A stretch of DNA of 64,000 nt from Anaerovorax odorimutans DSM 5092 (GTDB taxonomy: Bacteria; Bacillota; Clostridia; Peptostreptococcales; Anaerovoracaceae): contig NZ_AUFC01000002.1 of NCBI RefSeq assembly GCF_000426305.1, positions 124,001-188,000 on the forward strand, read 5' to 3'. The notes under the pieces were generated by a model. It saw only the letters and a program-made list of their open reading frames with translations. It made no database searches and was not told where the DNA came from. Made by a program: the position numbers and the translations under genes. Positions 16,978 through 25,716 of the stretch are shown in pieces (positions within the stretch are counted from its first letter, which is position 1; each line of letters opens with the position of its first letter).

Positions 16978-18370
16978 TTTGGAAAGAAATCATTGGTGTA
17001 TAATTTTTTCATTGTTTTTTAAAAAAACTATGACTTGGATTATTTTAATTATTCTTATATATAAAAATTTTTATGCGGAGTTAGGATTTGGGAAAACAAG
17101 CCTGATAGTATTGGCTTTTGTATTTTTTATTTTTTTATTTTCTGTTTTAAACTGGTATAAGCAAACTTTTTATTTTAAAGAAGAGTCTATTTATTTTAAA
17201 AGTGGCATTGTAAATATTAAAACGAGAGAAGTACCTTTTAATAAAGTAAATACAGTTGATCTTTCACAAGGTATTATAGATATTCTATTAGGATTATCGA
17301 AAATTAAGATTGATACAGCAAGTGTAGGGAAAGGTGAAAATGAACTTTTTCTCCTTTTAAAAAAGGATAGAGCCATTGAAATAAAAAATACTATTTTAAA
17401 CAGAGAAAATGATAGTACCATTTTAGAAAAAGAAATATATGACAGTTATAGTTTAAGTTATAAAGAATTATTGATTTATGCTTTAACTTCCAATGTTATT
17501 CTTAATGGTATGGGTATTATTTTTGTTATTTATTCTTTTTTAGATGATTATATCTTTCAGATATTTAATATAAAATTGTTTGAGGAAGATGATATTACAA
17601 TGCAATATTTTTTGGAAAAAGGTATATGGATAATCTGTTTTATAATATTTTTAAGTGTATGTTTATCCATAATAAATAGTTTTGTTAAATATTATAATTT
17701 TAAGGTCTATACAGAAAAAGATAAGTTGAACATAACTTATGGTTTATTTAATAAAAAGCACTATTCCTTCGATAAAAATAAAATAAAAGGAATATATAGC
17801 AAGCAAAATTTAATGAAGCAGTTTTTTAATATAAAAACAATAGAAGTAGAAAGTATAGGGTATGGTGATGAAAAAGGTGAAAAGGCAATATTATATCCTA
17901 TATGTAATAGAAACCTAGAGCTTGACATATTAAATAGATTATTGCCTGAATTGGTATTCTCAGGAGATGAACATAAATCTCCCAAAAGAGCATTAGTTAG
18001 ATTTATTTGGAAAAAAATAATATTTGTATTAATTATAGCGGGAATATTAATTTATTATTCTAAATATGGTTTTATAAGTATTTTACTGTTTCCTTTTGTA
18101 ATTTTTTTAGGATATATGCAGCATAAAAATACAGCAGTTGGAATGGAAAAAAATCTAGTATATATATCTTGTAATGGATTTAATAAAGTTCAGTCTGTTG
18201 TTAAAATGAATACAGTACAATCATTTACAATGTCTTATACATATTTTCAGAAACGACGCAGTTTATGTAATTATGAAATTAGTATTTTTAGTAATGAACT
18301 TTTTAAAAGTATAAAGGCTAAAAATTTAAATTCCAATTTAATTAAAGAATATTTGATAGAAGCAAAATAA
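16961..18370 (+). CDS. PH-domain membrane protein (YdbT-like)
   Basis: 469 residues from GTG 16961, overlapping the upstream gene by 17 bp. Seen: pairs of membrane helices alternating with bPH2 domains; the first domain contains FKSGIVNIKTREVPFNKVNT, the second LNITYGLFNKKHYSFDKNKI, and the third C-terminal segment VYISCNGFNKVQSVVKMNTVQS. This is the YdbT layout with three PH-like modules. The two proteins probably form one membrane complex. Confidence 0.78.
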   Translation: MEILNSLERNHWCIIFSLFFKKTMTWIILIILIYKNFYAELGFGKTSLIVLAFVFFIFLFSVLNWYKQTFYFKEESIYFKSGIVNIKTREVPFNKVNTVDLSQGIIDILLGLSKIKIDTASVGKGENELFLLLKKDRAIEIKNTILNRENDSTILEKEIYDSYSLSYKELLIYALTSNVILNGMGIIFVIYSFLDDYIFQIFNIKLFEEDDITMQYFLEKGIWIICFIIFLSVCLSIINSFVKYYNFKVYTEKDKLNITYGLFNKKHYSFDKNKIKGIYSKQNLMKQFFNIKTIEVESIGYGDEKGEKAILYPICNRNLELDILNRLLPELVFSGDEHKSPKRALVRFIWKKIIFVLIIAGILIYYSKYGFISILLFPFVIFLGYMQHKNTAVGMEKNLVYISCNGFNKVQSVVKMNTVQSFTMSYTYFQKRRSLCNYEISIFSNELFKSIKAKNLNSNLIKEYLIEAK

Positions 18371-18471
18371 ATTAATTTATTAAAAATATTTTAAAAAATT
18401 TTCACATTTAATTTTAAATTTCATACTTAATATTATAAGTTATTTTCGAAAAATTAAAGGTGAAGATGATA

Positions 18472-19176
18472 ATGTTATATAATAAAAAAGAAAATTTAAT
18501 TAAAAAGAATGATTTTAATATTTCAAATGAGTTAGAGGACGAGATGTGCATAGATCCTTTTGCTTGCAAAATGAGTTTAATTGGGCAAGGAACTATTTCA
18601 GTAAAGCCAGATGTAGCTTCTGTTGTATTAGGAGTTAGAACAGAGAATTTACAACTAGAAATAGCTCAGGATGAAAATACAATGAAGATTAATCAAATAG
18701 TAAGTTCATTAAAAGAAATAGGCATTTCTCCAAATAACATACAAACTCAATCTTATATGATTTATCCTCAATATGATTTTATTGATAATAGACAAATTTT
18801 AAGAGGATACATAGTAATACATGATTTAAAGGTTACAATTAAAGATATGAATACTATCGGAAATATAATTGATACAGCCATACAAAATGGCGCAAATCAA
18901 GTTAATAGCATAACCTTTTCAGTCGGTGACCCTTCAATTTATTATCAGCAAGCTTTAAATTTAGCAATTGATGATGTTTTAGGAAAAGCAAAAACTTTAG
19001 GAGAAAAACTAAAAATAAATATATCTGAAGTTCCGGTTCAAATTATTGAAGAAGGGGCTCAAAATGAAGTTCCTATTCAGCCTTTTTTAATGCAGTCTAA
19101 GGAAAGTACTCCAATACAGACAGGACAAATAGAAATAACAGCGCGAATAACAGCAATTTTTAGTTATACTAAATAA
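18472..19176 (+). CDS. SIMPL-domain (DUF541) protein
   Basis: 234 residues from ATG 18472, placed 8 bp after AAGGTGA; upstream in-frame GTG 18460 is less likely. Seen: GQGTISVKPDVASVVLGV is the SIMPL/DUF541 start, followed by the long alpha/beta repeat (NIQTQSYMIYPQY). Related proteins include E. coli YggE and Brucella BP26. Unlike those, no signal peptide is visible: the first 35 residues are hydrophilic. It probably acts in the cytoplasm. Function unknown. Confidence 0.8.
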   Translation: MLYNKKENLIKKNDFNISNELEDEMCIDPFACKMSLIGQGTISVKPDVASVVLGVRTENLQLEIAQDENTMKINQIVSSLKEIGISPNNIQTQSYMIYPQYDFIDNRQILRGYIVIHDLKVTIKDMNTIGNIIDTAIQNGANQVNSITFSVGDPSIYYQQALNLAIDDVLGKAKTLGEKLKINISEVPVQIIEEGAQNEVPIQPFLMQSKESTPIQTGQIEITARITAIFSYTK

Positions 19177-19200
19177 TATAAGATAAATTGCCTTAAAAAG

Positions 19201-19237
19201 GAATAGAGATTGTATTTTATTAATATAATCTCTATTC
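19201..19237. terminator. Bidirectional terminator between SIMPL gene and chitinase
   Basis: GAATAGAGATTGTATT pairs with AATATAATCTCTATTC over 16 bp with one G-U pair, leaving a 5-nt loop. It lies between convergent genes, with a T-rich run on the + side. Confidence 0.8.
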
Positions 19238-19254
19238 TTTCTTATAAATTTTTT

Positions 19255-20691
19255 TTATTTTAATCCTTCTGATAAAGCATTAAGAAGTATATTATTTGAA
19301 TCTTGACTAAGTTCCCAAATCATAGCACCACCTAAATCTTTTTCTTTGATATAGTTTGCTTTAATTTTAATTGACTGAGGATCGTCATATGTTATAAATA
19401 TAGAACCATTAAATAACCACGGTACCATAGACTGTGAATGAAAATATTTACTAAATCCTGGAGTATTAAGATATTTTGTCAAAATTGTATTGTAACCTAT
19501 TGAATTTGCCCCGGAAAATGTTTGATATAAACCATTATTAATATTATTTACCGAAGAATATATATATCCGTAAAAAGGAATCCCTATAATGAGTTTATCT
19601 TTTGGAAAAGAAGTACTTAACCAAGCATTTACACTTGAATCTACACTCCATTTATATTGAGGAGAGTCATCATTATTAGTATATAAGGGAGAATTAAAGT
19701 CTGTATAAGAATCCCAAGTCCCATGAATATCATAAGTCATAATCATTGCATAATCTAAATATTCGTGAATTAATGATAGTTCCATATTATTTATAGCAGA
19801 GCTGTATGCACTGCCGGCTATTGTAAGTAAATAATCTTTTTGATCTATTGTTTCACGTTCATCTAATTTTTCTCTTATTTCTTTAAGTAATAATGTAAAA
19901 TTGTGTTTATCTTCCGGACGGTTTACGTTGGTGGGTAGACCTCCGCTTACAGGGTATTCCCAATCGATGTCTATTCCATCTAATCCGTATGTAGTAATAA
20001 AGTCAATACAGCTATTTGCAAAATTTGTTCTTGACGTTTCTGAGAAGGCTGCATCAGAAAATTTATCTGACCATGTCCAACCACCTACTGAAATAAGAAT
20101 TTTTAAATTAGGGTTTATTTTTTTTTGCTCATTTAATAATTGAAAATTATAAGGATCTATATCAGGATAACCTAGTGAAATTTTTAAATCTGAACTTATA
20201 TTGGCAAAGGCATAGTTAATATGAGTAAGTTTAGATACATCTATTTTATCTGGTGTGTATCCACTATAACTAGACCATGCTGCATAATAGCCAACCACTT
20301 TTTTTGATAAAGCTTGATTAGCTAGTGATGTTGAAGAAGAGGTTGTCACTGTTATTACATCGCTTGATTTAGATATTTTTCCTCTTGTATCTACAGCTTT
20401 AATATAAAAGTTATAAGCTGTTGACGGATTTAAGTCTGTTACCGTATATGTTGTAGTGTTAGTTGAAATTAAATAAGTATTATTCATATATATGTAATAT
20501 GATTTTACATTGCTGCTTGCTGAGTAATCCCAACTTAAAGTAATTGAAGTATCAGTAACAGCAATTGATTTTAGGTCAGTTGGTATTGTTGGTTTTGCTG
20601 CAAATGAATAATTATTTAAGGTACAGCTAAAAACTATTAGTGCAGCCAGTAATACAGTAAAGACTGTTAAAGTTTTATGTATAATTTTCAA
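19255..20691 (-). CDS. Secreted FN3-GH18 chitinase-like glycosidase
   Basis: 478 residues from TTG at 20691, with AGGAGGAGGA 9 bp upstream. Seen: a signal sequence (residues 1-31) with either a weak lipobox ending VFSC or a cleavage near SFAA; an FN3 domain (about 34-118, ending DTRGKISKSSDVITV); a GH18 domain (about 132-478) starting KKVVGYYAAWSSY, with the catalytic DGIDIDWE at about 237 and YDIHGTWD. The acid Glu of DxxDxDxE is intact, so it should hydrolyse chitin or related beta-1,4-GlcNAc polymers. A few kb away lies a pilin with a chitin-binding-like tail. Confidence 0.88.
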   Translation of the reverse strand: MKIIHKTLTVFTVLLAALIVFSCTLNNYSFAAKPTIPTDLKSIAVTDTSITLSWDYSASSNVKSYYIYMNNTYLISTNTTTYTVTDLNPSTAYNFYIKAVDTRGKISKSSDVITVTTSSSTSLANQALSKKVVGYYAAWSSYSGYTPDKIDVSKLTHINYAFANISSDLKISLGYPDIDPYNFQLLNEQKKINPNLKILISVGGWTWSDKFSDAAFSETSRTNFANSCIDFITTYGLDGIDIDWEYPVSGGLPTNVNRPEDKHNFTLLLKEIREKLDERETIDQKDYLLTIAGSAYSSAINNMELSLIHEYLDYAMIMTYDIHGTWDSYTDFNSPLYTNNDDSPQYKWSVDSSVNAWLSTSFPKDKLIIGIPFYGYIYSSVNNINNGLYQTFSGANSIGYNTILTKYLNTPGFSKYFHSQSMVPWLFNGSIFITYDDPQSIKIKANYIKEKDLGGAMIWELSQDSNNILLNALSEGLK

Positions 20692-20963
20692 TTTTTATAT
20701 CCTCCTCCTTTAAATTATAAAGTAAGTATAACATAATCTTTAAATATTAAAATAATGAAATATATGGGATTTTTAATGATTCATAATAGAAGTTTGAATA
20801 AAGAAAATTTACTTTATATATTTTAAAATTCTATTAATACTTAAAATACAATTAAAATTTAATTGCATATACTATATTAAAATCCAAAATTTGATTGTTA
20901 TATGAATTAAATAAATGTGAAATAGTATTACTATAGGATAATAATAGAATGAGGTGTATTTTA

Positions 20964-21224
20964 ATGAAATTGCGAAAATTTTTAGGCAGAAGGATTTATG
21001 AAGAATATTATTATGAAGATGTAGATTTAAAATTTATAGTTCATAAAAGTTTAATTAATGAAAATACTCGAAACTTAATACTCGATTATCTAAAAACTGG
21101 AAAAATCAGAGATGATATCTGCGTAATAAAAGCAGATAATATCTATTGTTTTGGACCTTTTTATAATGAGAAAGAGCAATTTTTTGAAGAACAAAAAGAT
21201 GATTATCTTTGGTTTGTCCTTTAA
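20964..21224 (+). CDS. Small acidic hypothetical protein
   Basis: 86 residues from ATG 20964, 7 bp after GAGGTG; ATG 20949 in frame would put the ribosome binding site inside the gene. Seen: a basic start (KLRKFLGRR), then YEEYYYED and an acidic, aromatic C terminus (FFEEQKDDYLWFVL). No membrane segment and no recognised domain. Divergent from the chitinase gene and upstream of an orphan prepilin. Confidence 0.55.
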   Translation: MKLRKFLGRRIYEEYYYEDVDLKFIVHKSLINENTRNLILDYLKTGKIRDDICVIKADNIYCFGPFYNEKEQFFEEQKDDYLWFVL

Positions 21225-21345
21225 TAAATTATATATATTCTACAATAAAATTAATTTAATCTTGAAATAAAGATAATAATATAATATATTAATTATAGTA
21301 TTTCATAAATTTACTAATTTTATAAAGAAGGGTATTACTTATATA

Positions 21346-22221
21346 ATGAACCAATTGACTAAAAAACAAAATATAATTGAAATTAAATCAAAAAAGGGAT
21401 TTACATTAATAGAACTAATAGTAGTTATAGCAATTTTAGGAATTTTAGCTTTTAGCGCAATTGCAATTTTCCCTAAATTTATAAGTGAAGCAAAAAAAGC
21501 AGCGGATGAAACAACGCTAAAAACTTTAGATAGTGTTACAGCTTGTTATGGATTAGATGAAGGAATATCTGGAAGTGCCATTTTTGGTAATTTATCAGAT
21601 TCGGATAAATTGAACCAATTGGTTGAAAAGGGTTTACTTAGTTCTGTTCCAACGCCTCAGCAGAGTAAGGCTAATTTCATATTTAATGAAGATACGGGTA
21701 AATGGAATTTATCTTTTTCTGAACAAGAGCAAACTACTTTATTTGCTGAAGCTCTAAAAAATAATTCTATTTTAAGTTCTGAGGACCTTTTAAGTAAGGA
21801 TATAACATGGAAATTTGGATCCAGTTCTAATTACGATACTGCAAGTTGGAGCGGGTATTTAGAAAAGATTCTTGAAAAAGGTGAAGGAGATAATAAGAGG
21901 ATTAGTGAAAATGATGGTAAAAATACAATAAACTATTATAATCCTTTATCTAAGAAAACATCTATTTTTAATTGGAATAATTGGGATAGTATAAAAAATT
22001 CTTCTGATTATAAAAAATATTTGCCTCCTGCTATTATCATAACAAATTATAAAAATTTGGAACCGAACAATTCTTATATTAAAGAAAATATAGATACTTT
22101 AAAAGGTGCAATAGTAATTTATAAAGATGATTTAGATTCAATAGATAAAGGAGTTATTTATAATATTAAAGAAGATGGCTCAGTAACTGCTCCTAAAAAA
22201 CTTATTGATGTAATTAATTAA
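21346..22221 (+). CDS. Orphan prepilin-like protein
   Basis: 291 residues. Seen: an 18-residue leader ending SKKG, then FTLIELIVVIAILGILA with Glu5, a class III prepilin signal. The soluble part is large for a pilin: an early helix region (EAKKAADETTLKTLDSVTACYG) followed by about 220 residues of unknown type, with many Asn, Ser and Trp. It lies 6 kb from the pilus operon and is transcribed alone. It may be a substitute subunit or pseudopilin cleaved by the same peptidase. Confidence 0.78.
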   Translation: MNQLTKKQNIIEIKSKKGFTLIELIVVIAILGILAFSAIAIFPKFISEAKKAADETTLKTLDSVTACYGLDEGISGSAIFGNLSDSDKLNQLVEKGLLSSVPTPQQSKANFIFNEDTGKWNLSFSEQEQTTLFAEALKNNSILSSEDLLSKDITWKFGSSSNYDTASWSGYLEKILEKGEGDNKRISENDGKNTINYYNPLSKKTSIFNWNNWDSIKNSSDYKKYLPPAIIITNYKNLEPNNSYIKENIDTLKGAIVIYKDDLDSIDKGVIYNIKEDGSVTAPKKLIDVIN

Positions 22222-22277
22222 TAATCAAGAAAGCGTAAAAAGATTTTGTTTGCATTTATAATAATATAAAAGTTTTA

Positions 22278-22304
22278 TTGACAGAATATGATAAAATATA
22301 TAAG
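22278..22304 (+). promoter_or_regulatory. Promoter of the FmdE/ABC-importer operon
   Basis: TTGACA at 22278-22283 and TATAAG at 22299-22304, spaced 15 bp. This predicts a start near 22311 and a leader of about 160 nt before the first gene. Confidence 0.55.
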
Positions 22305-22310
22305 AGTAAT

Positions 22311-22474
22311 ATAGTAAAGTAATGTTTTGGTATGAAACCTTAACACTATATTAAATAATTCAAAGCTCAATTAATTTAATAAAGGGTACAGAAATTTAAC
22401 CACGAAGGTTTAATTGCCTATATAATAGGCATATCTTTCGTGGTTTTTTGTATCTGTTGAAAGGAAAGGAACCA
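22311..22474 (+). promoter_or_regulatory. Structured leader with attenuator, possible riboswitch of unknown class
   Basis: About 160 nt of untranslated leader ends in an intrinsic terminator (22398-22449) only 25 nt before the first ATG. Upstream segments can form competing hairpins, for example TTAACC with GGTTTAA around the terminator 5' arm. This is the layout of transcription attenuation. I compared it by memory with Moco, cobalamin, T-box and SAM motifs and found no convincing match. Confidence 0.45.
22398..22449 (+). terminator. Two-tier terminator inside the operon leader
   Basis: Outer stem AACCACGAA (22398-22406) with TTCGTGGTT (22437-22445), inner stem TGCCTA/TAGGCA, then T5. It precedes the first gene of the operon, so it acts as an attenuator rather than an operon end. 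Confidence 0.8.
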
Positions 22475-23278
22475 ATGAATATAGAAAAACTAAAAGAAGT
22501 TTGGATTAATCATGCTGATAAGAATGTGGATGAAAGTATTAAGATGTGGGATAGCTTTTCTGAAAGTTATAAAGAAAAGCCAACTCTAAAATGGGAAACA
22601 AATGAATTCTTAAAATTAATAGATAAAACTGTAAATGTATCAAAAGATATGAAATCTTTAGATATAGGATGCGGAGCAGGAGGTTATACCATGGCTTTAG
22701 CAGAAAAAGTTAAGAAAGCTGTTGGAATAGACTTTTCTCCTAGTATGATTAAGCTTGCAAAAGAAAAAGAGGTGGATAATGCAGAATTTATATGTGCAGA
22801 TTGGGATAAATTTGATATAAAGAAAGAAAAATTTGAAAAAAATTTTGATATAGTTTTTGCACATATGACTCCGGCCATAAATAATGCTTATACATTTGAA
22901 AAACTCATAGCTTGTTCAAAAAAATATTGTTTTATAGCCAAACCGACAAGACGCAAAGATCCAATATTGGAAGAAATAAAAAAAATAGCCGGACTGGAAG
23001 ATTATTATCAAAATTTTGATGAAAGTATTACATATGCATTTGATATGGTATGGCAATTAGGTTATTGCCCTTATTTTTTCTATCGTGACGAAGTATGGGA
23101 ATCAGAAAAAACTTTGGAAGAAGCTTATGAATGGTATATAAGAAGGGTAAAAACCTATAAAAATATAAGCCAATCTGTGGAGAATGATCTAAAGAAATAT
23201 CTTAATTCTATATTAGTTAATGGAAAAATACATGAAAAGACAACAACTACTATAGTAAATATGTATTGGCAAATTTAA
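22475..23278 (+). CDS. Class I SAM-dependent methyltransferase in an FmdE/ABC operon
   Basis: 267 residues from ATG 22475, which follows AAAGGAAAGGA; an upstream TTG would fall inside the terminator. Seen: motif I SLDIGCGAGGYT at about residue 60, then GIDFSPSMIKLA and ADWDKF, the SAM-binding Rossmann fold. The C-terminal half has many aromatic residues (YYQNFDESITYAFDMVWQLGY) which may form the substrate pocket. It heads an operon with an FmdE-like protein and a metal-chelate importer, so its substrate may be a cofactor, chelator or tetrapyrrole. That is inference. Confidence 0.8.
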   Translation: MNIEKLKEVWINHADKNVDESIKMWDSFSESYKEKPTLKWETNEFLKLIDKTVNVSKDMKSLDIGCGAGGYTMALAEKVKKAVGIDFSPSMIKLAKEKEVDNAEFICADWDKFDIKKEKFEKNFDIVFAHMTPAINNAYTFEKLIACSKKYCFIAKPTRRKDPILEEIKKIAGLEDYYQNFDESITYAFDMVWQLGYCPYFFYRDEVWESEKTLEEAYEWYIRRVKTYKNISQSVENDLKKYLNSILVNGKIHEKTTTTIVNMYWQI

Positions 23279-23295
23279 TGTTAGGAGGAAATTAA

Positions 23296-23832
23296 TTGAA
23301 TAAAAAATTATGGGATGAATGTGTAACATTTCATGGACATGAATGTCCGGGGTTAGCAATAGGCTATCGTGCAGCTGAAATTGCTAAGGAACAATTGGGA
23401 GATATTTTTTCTCCTGAATTTGATGAGGAAGTTGTATGTGTTTCAGAAAATGATGCTTGCGGAGTAGATGCAGTTCAATGGATTACAGGATGTACTATTG
23501 GCAAAGGCAATTTAATCTATAAACCATCAGGTAAAATGGCATTTTCTTTTTTTATCAGAGAAACAGGACAAGGGATTCGCTTGGTTATGAAACCAAATGC
23601 ATTTGATGACAATATTAGTCGTGAAGAGCTACAAAAATACATACTGGAAGCACCAGCTGAAGAAGTTTTTTGGGTTAAAAAGCCAAATTATAAAATTCCT
23701 CAAAGAGCTAGACTGTTTAAAAGTGTTATTTGTGAAAATTGTGGAGAAGCTTCACCTGAATATAAAATGCGTTTAGTTGATGGAAAAAGGGTATGTATTG
23801 ATTGCTTTGATGATTATGAAAGAGGATGGTAA
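23296..23832 (+). CDS. FmdE-like protein with C-terminal zinc finger
   Basis: 178 residues from TTG 23296 with a strong GGAGG site. Seen: FHGHECPGLAIGYRAAE is the signature of the FmdE family (first described beside tungsten/molybdenum formylmethanofuran dehydrogenases); NDACGVDAVQWITGCTIGKGN continues it. Residues about 138-175 form a CxxC...CxxC zinc finger (CENC and CIDC). Bacterial members are of unknown function and often sit near metal importers; a metal or metal-cofactor handling role is likely. Its position here, between a methyltransferase and an importer, fits that. Confidence 0.85.
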   Translation: MNKKLWDECVTFHGHECPGLAIGYRAAEIAKEQLGDIFSPEFDEEVVCVSENDACGVDAVQWITGCTIGKGNLIYKPSGKMAFSFFIRETGQGIRLVMKPNAFDDNISREELQKYILEAPAEEVFWVKKPNYKIPQRARLFKSVICENCGEASPEYKMRLVDGKRVCIDCFDDYERGW

Positions 23833-23835
23833 GTT

Positions 23836-24927
23836 ATGACAGATATAAAATCTGAAGTAACAAATAGCATTGGAGGAATAACAGCATACAGAAGTCATAT
23901 AAAAAAGAAGAAAATTACCGTAGTTATATTAATATTTCTTGTATTTTTCTTTATCCTTATATCAATCAATGCAGGAGCTGCTGAATTAAATCCTTGGAAA
24001 GTATTTAAAACATTAATAGGAATTACTGATGAAAAAGCAAATATTGTTATCTGGAGGATAAGAATGCCCAGAGTTATTGCAGCAGTAGTTGCAGGTGCAG
24101 GACTTTCTGTTGCCGGTTGTGTTATGCAAAATAATTTAAAGAATCCACTTGCTTCACCATCAACTCTTGGTATTGCAAGTGCTGCTACATTTGGTGCAAA
24201 TCTTGCAATAATTGTATTTGGTGCAGGAACAGTATTAAATACAGCAGGTGATTCAGTAGCAATAAATAATCCATACATCGTAACTATTTGTGCTTTCATT
24301 TCTTCAATGAGTGCAATAATAATTATTTTAGGTTTAGCCAAATTAAGATCATTTTCTCCAGAAGCAATAATCCTTGCAGGAGTAGCTTTAAGTTCAATTT
24401 TTGGAGCCGGTATAACTATTTTACAATATTTTTCATCAGATATAAAAATAGCTGCTGCAATTTTTTGGACATTTGGAGATTTAGGGAGAGTATCTTGGAA
24501 AGAAGTTATAATTATAAGTGTTATTGTACTAATTTCAATTGTATACTTCTCCTTTAAAAGATGGGATTACAATGCTCTTTCTAATGGCGAAGAGACAGCA
24601 AAGAGTTTGGGTGTTAATACTAACAGAGTTCGTTTTTGGGGACTTTTAATATCAGCTCTAATCACTTCCGTAGCAGTATCTTTTTTAGGAATGATAGGTT
24701 TTGTTGGCTTGATTGGGCCTCAAATTATGATGAGAATTGTGGGTGCTGATTACAGGTTCCTTATACCTACTTCGGCACTTATGGGTTCTGTAATTCTTTT
24801 AATAGCAGATACTGCTGCCAGGATATTGATATCTCCAATAGTTTTACCTGTTGGAGCACTTACTTCTCTATTAGGCGGACCTATGTTTTTATATATGTTG
24901 ATGAGAGGGACAAAAGGAAAAAAATGA
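23836..24927 (+). CDS. FecCD-family ABC importer permease
   Basis: 363 residues with about ten membrane helices. Seen: WRIRMPRVIAAVVAGAGLSVAGCVMQNN, LASPSTLGIASAATFGA and GFVGLIGPQIMMRI, all FecCD/BtuC family signatures. It forms the membrane channel for iron chelates, cobalamin, haem or similar large metal compounds. The start is 3 bp after the FmdE stop and its end overlaps the ATPase gene by 4 bp. Confidence 0.92.
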   Translation: MTDIKSEVTNSIGGITAYRSHIKKKKITVVILIFLVFFFILISINAGAAELNPWKVFKTLIGITDEKANIVIWRIRMPRVIAAVVAGAGLSVAGCVMQNNLKNPLASPSTLGIASAATFGANLAIIVFGAGTVLNTAGDSVAINNPYIVTICAFISSMSAIIIILGLAKLRSFSPEAIILAGVALSSIFGAGITILQYFSSDIKIAAAIFWTFGDLGRVSWKEVIIISVIVLISIVYFSFKRWDYNALSNGEETAKSLGVNTNRVRFWGLLISALITSVAVSFLGMIGFVGLIGPQIMMRIVGADYRFLIPTSALMGSVILLIADTAARILISPIVLPVGALTSLLGGPMFLYMLMRGTKGKK

Positions 24928-25676
24928 GTATGATTGTAAAAGATATCTCCTTTTCTTATTCAAAGCATAAAATTTTAAATAAAATATGTTTTGAAGTAAA
25001 AGGTGGAGATTGTGTTGCTGTATTAGGTACAAATGGAGTTGGAAAATCAACTTTACTGAAATGTTTAAATAAAGTAATTCTAGCTCAATCAGGTGAAATT
25101 TCAATAAAAGAGAAGACACTTAAAGAAATGTCTGGAGATGAATTAGCAAAGTTGATAGGATATGTTCCGCAAAATGAATCTTTTTCTGATAGTACTGTTT
25201 TTGATGCAGTACTCCTTGGAAGAAAACCGTATATTAAATGGGATGTAACTAAAAATGATTTAGAAATTGCAGAAAATGTTATTAATGCGTTATCCTTAGA
25301 TAAATTTTCCCTTCGTAAGGTGAATAGAATGAGTGGAGGAGAAATGCAGAAAGTTGCCATTGCAAGAGCTCTTGCACAGCAACCATTAGTATTGTTATTT
25401 GATGAACCAACAAGTAATTTAGATTTGAAAAATCAACTAGAAGTAATCCAAATAATTAAAGATATTGTTAGAGAAAAACAGATATCAGCTATTGTAACAA
25501 TGCATGATTTAAATTTAGCTTTAAGATTTGCAGATAAATTCTTAATGATGAAAGAAGGTAAAATATATGCTACAGGTGGAAAAGAAATAATAACTCGAGA
25601 AAATATTTTAGAAGTATATGGTGTTGATGTATCAATAGAAAATTTTAATGGATATGATGTTGTGATTCCTAATTAA
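24924..25676 (+). CDS. ABC importer ATP-binding protein (FecE/BtuD type)
   Basis: 250 residues. Seen: Walker A GTNGVGKST, Q-loop YVPQNE, signature MSGGEMQKVAIARAL (G in place of the usual Q at one site), Walker B LLFDEPTSNLD and the switch His in TMHDLN. Typical of ATPases serving FecCD permeases. It overlaps the permease gene by 4 bp. Confidence 0.93.
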   Translation: MSMIVKDISFSYSKHKILNKICFEVKGGDCVAVLGTNGVGKSTLLKCLNKVILAQSGEISIKEKTLKEMSGDELAKLIGYVPQNESFSDSTVFDAVLLGRKPYIKWDVTKNDLEIAENVINALSLDKFSLRKVNRMSGGEMQKVAIARALAQQPLVLLFDEPTSNLDLKNQLEVIQIIKDIVREKQISAIVTMHDLNLALRFADKFLMMKEGKIYATGGKEIITRENILEVYGVDVSIENFNGYDVVIPN

Positions 25677-25716
25677 TTATAGCTATAAAACAAAATATTT
25701 ATAAGAGGAAAGAAAA

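Noticed and set aside
22311-22474. Molybdenum-cofactor, cobalamin or T-box riboswitch
   Set aside because: No recognisable core of these classes by eye. I kept it as an unclassified attenuator.
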